The notes below the pieces were generated by a model, which worked only from the letters and a program-made list of their open reading frames with translations, was not told the DNA's origin and did not search any database. From Diaporthe sp. PMI_573 (lineage: Eukaryota; Ascomycota; Sordariomycetes; Diaporthales; Diaporthaceae): a DNA stretch of 64,000 bases. How positions within the stretch are numbered: position 1 is the stretch's first letter; every line of letters begins with the position of its first letter. The stretch spans positions 434,001 to 498,000 of the forward strand of contig JAJTUP010000047.1 of the NCBI GenBank assembly GCA_021399435.1, in the 5' to 3' direction. Below are positions 54,320 through 64,000 of the stretch, one piece after another. Both the position numbers and the translations under genes were made by a program.

Positions 54320-56054
54320 TGCAGTTTCAGTTCATCAGAATGCATAGGGAGGAAAGAAAGGAATGTGCAGTTGGAAGGATCGGGATGGGATCAGGACTTA
54401 TGGCCTTCATGCAGACCCTGGACGCAGCCTACGTAGGCGCACCCACACGTGCAGCTTCATGCGTCGGCCCACCCAGCTCTTTCCGCACGCCCACCCAGTA
54501 CTTATACTTCTAAGCTAGTCCATAAGATTTGAAGTAGTCCCCTCACTACGCAGAGAAGCTATTTGGCAGCCAAAGAAGCTATTCTGTGTGAAGAGTTAGC
54601 GCAAGGGATCAAACTATACGTAGACGAATTACACCCAGAGGGCAAGTTGCACCCAGAAGGCAGGGGAAGTACACACGGGGCCAAAAACAAATCACATACC
54701 TAGGTAGGGAGGTAAAGGAGCTTTTTAAATGCGGGGTACCTTCTCTGCTTAGTAAGAAAGTACTTTAAAATAATATAGGTTGGCCAAGGATTATAGGTAC
54801 TGGGTGGGCCTACTGTGGCTGGGTGAATACTGCTGTCTTGCAGAAAAAGGACTCCGGGCTCGTCGTACACGTTCCTCTGCGATGGTGCTACCTGCCCGTC
54901 TTCATAGGATGGATCCCAAGCATCGCGTTGATGCTGATGAGATATTTCTCCGGGGGCTGCTTGTAACTACATCCCACTAGAACGGGGTCTGCTCCTGTTG
55001 GAAAGCTACGCAATCGTCAAGGTACAGGGCCATCCGCTGCTTTGTCGGCCTACTGGAGGAAGGAATGTCTTCGTCTGGAACGGTCTGATCTCGGAGCTCT
55101 CCTGGAGACCAGTTGACGGTGCTTCTCATTCGACAATACGTGGAACCTCAAGCTCGGCGTACCCTCTGCATGCTGATAACGTCATGTCTCGACGCGTAGG
55201 CATAGATGAGGCGGTACAGAGCGGTGACCGCGCCGCTTGGGTCTATTTAGTCATAGTACGTCGTCATGTGCTGCTGATTTAGAAATGCTACGAGCTTAGG
55301 GTTCTTGAGATTAGCCAAGGCCAAGCAGAAGAGTAGGTAAAAGGGCACCACCAAAACTATGGCCGGCGACTATGACACTGTGGTTTGATTAAAAGCCTCA
55401 GAGGGTAACACTACTGCCTAGGCAGCTACAAGGTGCTATATTGTTCAGGCATAATATAGATACCTCGAGCTGGACCACCAGCACAAGAAACATGGTGAGT
55501 TCATCACCATCCTTCCTCCAATCCCTGGCTCATCCTGTGAGTGTGGTTCCTTGGGGATTTTCGCGACACAAGGCAAAGTGCTCTTTTGTATTCAAGGATG
55601 CCACGCGCTTCCTGAGCTCAGATAATGCGGGCTTAGGAAATGTGACCCAAGACCATTTAAGAAAAAAACGTTTAGCAGTTCGACTGCACTTTAACTATCT
55701 CCATAATGGCTGATCGTCGAGCTCGTACTCGACCCAATGTCGCCCAACCGCTCGCGAGGATATTTCGACGCATCCCCGGGGCTCGAATGTCCTCACCCAG
55801 TCAATAATAAATCCTACGAGTGGTGTCTGGGTTATAAGGCACGCGGCGTTGCACCATCCCAACCGGGTCCAGGAATGGAGTATGGAAGAGATAGCGGCTT
55901 ATTTAGAGTGGGATAAGGCGGAGGACAAGCGTGTTCAGGTTATCATTAACAACTACATAGACAAAATCCGTAGGCACAGGAGTATGAACTACATTAGGAA
56001 GGTGGTGGATAGAGAGATAGGGTTAAACTTAGTGGGGAATAGGGCCGTTTAAGG
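54320..56054. other. Right cluster flank, no gene recognised
   Basis: Mixed composition. A short frame at 55849-56052 (67 aa, charged, reading EWSMEEIAAYLEWDKAEDKRV) may be an exon of an unknown gene, but it starts without an ATG. A TACCTAGGTA box is near 54700, about 380 bp upstream of the O-methyltransferase. Confidence 0.45.
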
Positions 56055-59000
56055 AAGCAGAATAAACCATTTAGATATTTACTACTAGTTGAGTTCCTTA
56101 ATAAGGTCAAGGAAGTACGCACCATTCCACCCTTACATACTCCAAGGCCCCTCTTCCACCACCCTACTTAAGGCTGCATATCTCTTTAATCCCTTATAAT
56201 GTAGAAAGGACAGCCTTTACTATTATTATAAGATCCTTAACATCTTATACCTTAAGAATCTTAACTAGCTTAGTAATAATAGCATCTTCTACTTTTATAA
56301 TGCTTATACTACTACTTATATTCTTAGTTTTCAGCCTAGTATTAATAGTAGCGTAAACTATATTCTTAATAATTTTAGCCTTATAAGTAGGATTTTAAAA
56401 ATAATATTAGCTTTATACTTATAGTAAATAAATAAGAAATAGCTTAAAACAAGGTTTTAATATATAATAATCCCTTTCCTTAATATATCTAGCATGCTAC
56501 TTATTATTTATATTAGCAACTAATATTTATATAAACTATTTATATTCTTTAAGTTCCTCTACTAAGCCAGAATAACAGTAGGTGCCCTAAAGGGATAAGA
56601 GATAGTAAATGCCCTAAAGGGATAAGAGATAATATAAGTTGTAAGTAATAGTTAATTTACTATATAAAGCTTTAAATAATAACTATTTAATCTACTTTTA
56701 TAAACTAGTATTATCTTAAAAGCTATTATTTTACACTAAAAGTCTTAGCGTTAGGCTGTGCCTAGTCTCTAGTGCTATTTACGCTAGCGCTGTTAACAAG
56801 CTGTTAAGCTTGATGCTAACCCGGTCTCCTTAAACGAAGCTATTAAGGCCGAAGCCATTTCAAACTAGTTTGACACCATTAAGCACTATGTTGAGATGCC
56901 TTTGCCCTATGACTTAGGCCGTTAAACACGAATTGCCTAAAATAAACGAATATAAAGCTGTTGTCTCCCAGACGGATGCCATACTTGCACAATACACGCA
57001 CAAGATCTAGCTCTGCTCCAAATAAACAACCTGCACTACACTATGTTACTTATCTGAATTTTAAGACCATTTAAAGATAATCATTCGGCCCGCTACAAAG
57101 ACTATTTAGAAATAATCACTTAGCTAAGACTAAGATAAGACAATTCAACCTAGTGCACGTGGTTGTTGCCTTACTAATTGTGTTTGCAACTAAAGTTGGA
57201 ATAGACTGTAACCTAGTAAGACGGCCACGCTCTGCTGTTATGGATCTAATAAGCTGATAGAGTTGTAACTATAAAAATGAACTTTAAATTTAATAAGCAA
57301 GTTTATCTTAAAGCAAGGGCTATTTTAAAATTAGAATTCTTAGATAAAAGGTTAACTTTTTTATAAAAGATTACTATATTAGTAATTATACTTAAAAGCT
57401 ATAATATTTATTCTTAAGAAATTAAATACTTTATTAATATTAGATTAAGGTATATAAATAACTAGATAAAAAAGAATAAGAGAAGGTAATTATAAAGATT
57501 CTTTAAGAAGAATAAAATAGTTAATTAAAGGCTTTAAGTAGTAGAATAACTATAATCTAATAAATATAATTAAAAAACATAGTAATGGGTTTTTAGTAAC
57601 CCTTATACTTAAGAAGGGAACTAATATTTATATAAGGGCTTTAATAAGATAAGAGTTTTATTATAAATTAGTTTATATATAGTAGATATTAAAGAGCTTA
57701 AAATCCTATAGAAACTTGCACTTAAAAGAAGCCTTATGCTTCTAAGTATAGCGTTTACCTTATTACTAAAAATATCCCTTAAAAACTTATTAGCTAAACC
57801 GCCTTTAAAGTAGATAAAGGGCCTTACTTACTTATTAAGTTAAGCGCTATTATAATATTATTGCTAGGCATAAGGACAGGTGTATATTAATAATACGCTA
57901 CCTTTTAATTTTTTTTACTTTTAATTAGGCTATAAAAGCTTAACCTTTATTTGTTTTAAATAGACTCTTTTAAAAAATTAACTTAACTCTTCTCTTATCT
58001 TTAATAAACATATATTATTTAAATAACTAGTATTCTTTAAAACTATTTTACCTAGTCTTTACTTTTATATACCCTTCTTTTTATTTCTCCTTATTTATCT
58101 CTTTATATTAAAGCTCCTCTTTTATAGCTTCCAGCTATAGCAGGGTTTAATAAAATATAAAAACTATTTATTATATACTATATGCTACTATACTTATTTA
58201 TATGTTTATATATGTTTATATATATATATATATTGTATTTAAGCCTTTGTTTTTACTAGTAATCTAGCCTAGATATTGTTATAGGGTGTAGTGTTTTACA
58301 GAGCTAGTACAATAAATTTTTCTTGGCCGTCCGTGTTATAAGTACCGGACAAGCTTCTGCCCCTCTCAAGAGCCAAAGCAACAATTTAACTCATCCTTCT
58401 ATTATTATTATTATTTAATAACCTGTAACATTATCTAATTAGAACCCAAACACTGCTTTTATTGCCTTTGTAGCCCTTTCGGCCCTTTTTTATTATCTCT
58501 TCTTTCTTTGCGTTAGAGCCCTCTAGCAGTTTCCTCTCTCTCGCTGAGGGGCCAGCAGAACTTGGGTACCTATTATGCTCGGCTTTGGTGTCCACGTTTT
58601 TACTGGTGATCTGGCCCGGGCTAAGCTAACTACATAACCTTTAAAGACTAAGAGAGCTTACAACTAACGAGTCGGTCTAAAGCTTGTCTGTTCTTTATGA
58701 TTATAAGCAGAATTGTCTTACCGGTGCCTGATTAAAACTGCCGAGGAAATATCTTGCCAGGAAGAGAAAAGTATGACCGAGCCGAGGGCGAGAAAAGCAT
58801 AATAGAAGCGCCTAGGGAGTACCCTGCCTTTAAACTTGCTTTCTTACCAAGGTTCTAAAGGATATCCTTTTGGCTAAGCTTTGCGCCTATAGTATAAATA
58901 TTAACTATATTACCGGAATCTGCTTTACGGTAATAGTTAAAGCCCTGGCAGTAATATATTTACTTGTAAAACGCCTAGTTAAAAGGGGATTAGGCTTTTA

Positions 59001-59394
59001 TAGGACTTGATAAGCTTAGATTAGGAGAGAACGGCCTTTGATTTAATTTTGTGGTTGCTTTGGCGACTAAAATTTGGTTAAAAAGTGGCGCCATTATAAT
59101 AGCTGCCACTAAAATTGTCGCGATAAGGTTTACGGTAAGGCGTTTTTTTGGGTATTAGCGTAAAGCCCGGGAAGTATAGAAAAAAGCAAGGCCAATATGT
59201 TATAGCTTCTAATTAGAGTTAATAGGGAACTTAAAGAAGAAATTATACGTTTTAGAAAAGGAGAAAAAGTACTTTAGGGCATTAGTTTTAAGTATTATTG
59301 TTGTACTAAATACTATTCTATAAATATATTTGTCTTTCTTAACAATACCTATTTTCTTAATTAACAATAAGCCTACGGCTCTAATTACTTTACT
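56055..59394. other. RIP-type AT-rich block
   Basis: TA-dense, no open frames. A 27-bp tandem duplication lies at 56583-56636. 56750-57250 and 58280-58900 are less AT-rich; a TGTTA...TAACA-bounded piece at 58277-58430 could be part of an LTR, but I cannot find a partner. Confidence 0.5.
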
Positions 59395-62300
59395 TTAATA
59401 ATGTCTGGTACTGGAACTTTTGTGGTAGCTGGCTCTGTTAAAGATGCTGCTCTTATTGGAATATTAGGTTTCCTGACAGTATTATCTAAAGAATTAAGCC
59501 TACTATGTCTGCCCTTACTCACCCAGACCTCTACTAACTAGTAAACCTTTACTAATCCTTTAATTCCGACTAGAAGGGGACATAGAAGGTACCAATTACT
59601 GGGAGACTATAAGTCTAAGGGCGAAGGATCTCTCGGTAAGACCCCTTTATCTTCTGCCTAGAACCCTTCTGCTTAGCCACGACAACCCCTATATGCTGAG
59701 CCCAACACTATAGGCCAATACCTGTTTGGTCCATTTCCCTATAGTAATATAATGCCGCCCTGAATAGCGCCGCTTATGTTGTACAACCTTAATGTGCTAA
59801 GGTTTAATGGTATAAATATTGTCAAGTCAATAACTGCCTTAGAGGACATTTCTTGCTAATTCTCTTATCCGATAGACTAGATCCTTTCCTTGTTAAAACA
59901 ATACTGTACCAGCTTTGATCTGGTCTATTTAATTAAGAAGGTTACTGCTAGACTAAATACCTGGGCTTTACAGAGTCAAAAACTCTTAGCCTACTTTAAA
60001 ACCAGTAATACTTTCTCTTAAGTAGATCCAGGCTTAATAATAGAAGCAATCCTCTACTAGAATCCCTTAGACAACTTTAAGGAATAGAAATGGAGAATTG
60101 CTAACTATAACTAAGCGCTAATTGAAGCTGGAGATATATCTAATTAGGGAAGCAGGACCTTCTATAAGATGCTTCTATTTTAAATCAAGAAGTGGCTTCT
60201 TTTTAAACTGGCCTCTAAAGAAAAGGTTAAAGATATACCCTAGATAGAATTTAAGGACAGGCTTTTATCTGTCCTTAATAGAGAATTAGAGTACTCTAAG
60301 CAGGACCATTATCTAGCTGTAAAAAGACTTTTTGATTGTTTCTAAACAGACTTGTAGAATTAGTAGAATTAACAGTATATAGAGAAGCAATAAAGTAATG
60401 ATTTGAGATACTTAAAACCTACCGGTATATATCTAAAACCTGTTGTTTAGCCTAATCGGTATAGAAATTAGGGCGACAATTCTCTTAAATAAAGGATAGA
60501 TAACTTTGTAAACAAATTTGCCGACTTAAAAATTAAGTAGCTAAGAATGCGAGAGAAAAAGAAGATTAATAAATAACTTAGATATTATGCTAAAGCGACC
60601 TCCTATAATAGACAATAAATTAAACTCGGACTAATTGAAATGGGAGCAGTAGGGTCTGTTTAGAGACCTAGCGGCTAGGAAATCTACTCTCCTGCCTTAA
60701 GTAATGATAATAACAATACTTATGGCATTTCTACTATTTAGCTTAAAAAGGATGGTTCTCTGTGTATATGCTATAGCTGTATAGAAGAAGACTATACTGC
60801 CTATAAGTATGATAAGATTAACAAGCTTGTTATTAATGGGCTCTTTTATGTAAAGAAGTATGAGGGTTTTTTAATAATTCTTGGTATTATTATAGACACT
60901 TAGAACGGGTATTCTGAATTTCTAGACCCTGTTAGTATTTAACTCTATTGTAATTAGAAAGGAATTAGGATTGAGAAGTATGCCAGAGGTTGACTAGAGT
61001 TTCTGTCGCAAAAAGGCAGAATTAACTTACTATATATCCTTTGATACCGAAAACTCGTTAAGGCAAACCCATTATTTAGGGGTAACCCGGCCTTAAAAGA
61101 GGTTAAACTGGTCTAGAATCTTAATCTGCCTGGAAAACCGCTGGTAATTAGATCTATATTAATAACTTTAGACCTATTTCTCTATACCATTACTATAGGT
61201 AAAGAGTAGATTTGTTTAAAAGATCTATAAATCTTTATTAATACTGTAAAGAAGAGACAAGTAATAGAAGATACTTCTAATTAGGGCGATAAGGCAATGT
61301 ACAAAGCTATACTAGATACCCCTTATCTTAAAATGTATGTTTATTTTGAAAACAATTTGCCAAGCCTAAATAGTCTAAGCTAAAAGGAACCGGATAACTC
61401 GGGAAGCCTAGTAGCTAAAGAATTTATTGGGCCTATGAAACTTGAGAAAGTTAGTATGGAAACGGAAAAACTAATCTGTGCTAAGCCGAAAAGATAATTG
61501 GTAGAAATCTTACCTTTAAAAGAAGCAGCAGTGTAGGTAATTCTTGGTAAAACTATTAAGATGTATGCTTCTAATCTCCTAGCTCTTGGAAAGACAAATG
61601 CTGCTTTAATTAGGCGCCTGTAAGCTCTGCAAGATGGGGTAAGAACCATTTTACAAGTTTCTTTTAAATTTGTTTATAAAATAAGGAGATGGAGAGACTA
61701 GTATCCAAGTATTAAAGTTGTTAATACTTTGATAAGTAACTTATTGGGAGAAACTGCTCTAATCTCGATAATGATTAGATATTATGTTAGCTCTCTAGCT
61801 ATATTGACTTTGGATATAATTAACTAAAGATATTGTAGTTTAGCTTTCCTTACTGTGTGTATAGGGAGCAACCAATATATACCTTTACTGGCTTTGCTTA
61901 ATATTAGGGTAGAGATAAATCTGCTACCATTAAGCTATTATAGCTAAAACCAGCTTGCTTATTCTCCTTTTAAGAATATAACCTCTATAGTCTATAATAG
62001 AGAAGCCTTGTCTCTAATTAGGGTAACTGAAGACTGGATTTATATTAGCTCTAAACAGATAAAGTAAGTTTTCTTTATTGTTGATAATGTAATCTATAAT
62101 GTTATATATTATATTTTTCTTAAAATGCCGTTTTTTTTTAACACTAATCTAATCTTTGAAAAGTTAAAGGGTTTTCTATTTGTATACATTATGCTAGGAG
62201 ACTTTCGGATAAAGTGTGGCTTGGGACAAAGGAACTAAAAGCCTTTTTATATGGTGCCTGGTGACAGTATACGAGTCTTAGAAAAATATATTCTGCAGAC

Positions 62301-64000
62301 TTTAGCCATTTGGGTACATTTAGAGCAATCTGATCAGAAACTAGTGGTAATTGGTACTCTAATTAAGCCTTCTTTAACCTATCTTGATATTAAAAAAGGT
62401 GATAAAATTCTTGGCATCCTTTAGAATGAGGATATTTAGAACTTGTTAGTTTCTTTTGCAAAAGACCTTTAGTACAAAATATATTAGCTGTATGTGCTTA
62501 AAGGCATTAAAAAACCCAATCCTTAGTATATTTATAAATTGTATCTAAGAAAAAGAACGGCCTATACTTGCAAATAGACAAACTTAATTCTATTACCTGC
62601 TAGTATTGCTAAATCAGTTGGGCATACTTGTTAACTTATAATTAAAACCCTCTATAAGAGAGCGGGAGTTAAAGTATATCTGGTAGATAATTACCTATTA
62701 AACGGATTAGTTTTGGAGGGAATGGTTAACTAGAAGCCAAGCCATGAAGCAAAAATTAGGGATGCTATAAACCGGAACTATAGATATAAATATAACCTCT
62801 AGGTACAGCCAAAATTCTCTGAGATTAAGAGAGGATCTTGACTTACTCCTAATTGCTTGGAATAGATTATAAAGGATAATTGTGACAGCTTTTTAACTAA
62901 GGAAAGAAACATGTTTGCCCATTTCTTATTTAATAGAGAAAAGGCTCTTGCTTGGAACTGGTGTTATATAACTTAAATTAGTATAGATGTTGCTCTACTT
63001 TAAACAATTAGAACCGTGCCATATAAGGCCTACTAGGCGAGGATAATTAAGTTGCCTAGAGCCGTTAGAGCAACAGCTATCAAAATGCTAAGAGAAAGAA
63101 AAGTAAGTAGCATTATTGAGAAATCCTACATGGCTTATTAAAACAGCTAGTTTCTAGTTAAGAAAAAGGACTCAGGGTACCGGCTAATCAACAACATCTC
63201 TAAAGGAAATAGAGTTACAATTAGAGACGCCTTTATACCTCTGGCAGCAGACAAATTTACAGAGGAATTTATAATATGTAAGATTCTCTCTCTTTTGGAT
63301 TTCTTTTTAGGCTATAATTAGGTTAAGCTTAATGAGAAGAGTCGTAATATAACGATCTTTGCAATATTAATTAGATTATTTCAACAATATAGCCTACCTA
63401 TAGGTGCCACTAATTCTGTGGCCTAGTTTATACAATATATAGTACGGCTATTGTACAACTTAATTCCTTTAATCTGTAGACCTTTTCTAGACAATATAGC
63501 TATTAGAGGTCCCGACACAGATTATAATAACAAGGAGATTTCTAATCTGCCTGGAGTTAGAAAATATGTGGTAAAATATATTAAGAATCTTAATAACGTT
63601 CTCTATAATGTAGAACTGGCTGGCGCGGCTATTAATGCCTGTAAGTTAAGATAGTGTAAACATTAAATAGATATTGTCAAATATATATGCGGTACTTTTG
63701 GCTGAGCACTAGCAGACAAGAAGATTATTAAGATTAAAGAATGGAAAAGCTGTAAAAACATTTCTTAGGTCTGCTTCTTTATCGGCTTTGTCAACTATTA
63801 TTAGGTATAGATGCCGTTCTATAAGATTGTTGCCAGGCCACTCTTTAACCTCCTTAAGAAAAGAGCGCTGTTTTACTGGTTGGAAGAATGCCAGAAAGCT
63901 ATAAATATATTAAAGGCAACTATTACAACCAAACCATATCTAATTAATATTGACTACAGCTAAGGAAACATTATCCTTATAGTTAACGCGAGTTTTTAAA
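59395..64000 (+). mobile_element. RIP-degraded Ty3/Gypsy gag-pol relic, runs off the window
   Basis: On the plus strand the sequence starts with a gag-like region at about 59400 and continues through stop-riddled frames. It then enters reverse transcriptase at about 63050-64000: FLVKKKDSGYRLINNIS, KILSLLDFFLGYN and RPFLDNIAIRGP, where Asn replaces the second catalytic Asp. IKEWKSCKNIS follows, the region after RT that leads into RNase H. It is a different subfamily from the three Gypsy relics at 15-25 kb. Stops again sit at Gln and Trp positions. The element continues past 64000. Confidence 0.75.

Noticed and set aside
58277..58430. Possible LTR with TGTTA/TAACA ends upstream of the terminal Gypsy relic
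   Set aside because: No second copy, no clear primer-binding site, and short matching ends are expected by chance in such AT-rich DNA. Kept only as a remark.

Overview
The window looks like a chromosome segment of a filamentous ascomycete (Pezizomycotina). Genes carry many short introns (about 40-180 bp) with GT...AG borders. Fungal-specific families are present (non-reducing polyketide synthase, Pth11-like and DUF7703-like membrane proteins, LaeA-like methyltransferase). Large AT-rich blocks hold transposon and gene relics in which CAG, CAA and TGG codons have become stops, the usual mark of repeat-induced point mutation (RIP). I cannot name the species.

Layout. 1-14.4 kb is a patchwork of relics and a few plausible genes: a RIP-ruined dynamin-like GTPase (515-2110), AT-rich minisatellites, an orphan ORF (5310-5843), a six-exon LaeA-like methyltransferase (6567-7591), a kinase-like 3' fragment (7849-8241, minus), an intact seven-helix membrane protein (10243-11280), a Baeyer-Villiger monooxygenase scrap, a 16-bp minisatellite and the remains of an NRPS-like reductase domain. 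14.4-26.8 kb is a retrotransposon island: one complete Ty3/Gypsy element with two LTRs (15095-21418, minus), a 5'-truncated Gypsy chromodomain element (21419-24551, plus), a third reverse-transcriptase fragment (minus) and 1.6 kb of extremely AT-rich DNA. 56-64 kb is a second RIP-degraded block with a further Gypsy gag-pol relic running off the end.

Between the islands, 27.2-54.3 kb holds a polyketide biosynthetic gene cluster of ten genes that all appear intact once introns are removed: BVMO (-), secreted BBE-like oxidase (+), NR-PKS SAT-KS-AT-PT-ACP-TE of 2064 aa (-), small DUF6640-like membrane protein (-), SDR (+), Pth11-like rhodopsin-domain protein (-), second BBE-like oxidase (+), aromatic FAD monooxygenase (-), secreted GMC oxidoreductase (+) and O-methyltransferase (-). 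I derived exon joins by hand; for each gene the joined length is a multiple of three and conserved motifs continue across the joins.

How the genes probably work together (inference): the PKS makes and Claisen-cyclises an aromatic polyketide. The FAD monooxygenase and O-methyltransferase hydroxylate and methylate it, the BVMO and SDR oxidise/cleave and reduce it, and the BBE and GMC flavoenzymes do late oxidations or couplings, two of them (BBE-1 and GMC) probably in the secretory route or outside the cell. The combination resembles parts of the aurofusarin, viriditoxin, bikaverin and cercosporin pathways but matches none that I know, and no laccase, transporter or pathway-specific regulator is visible. 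The product cannot be named from sequence alone. No tRNA, rRNA or CRISPR was seen.
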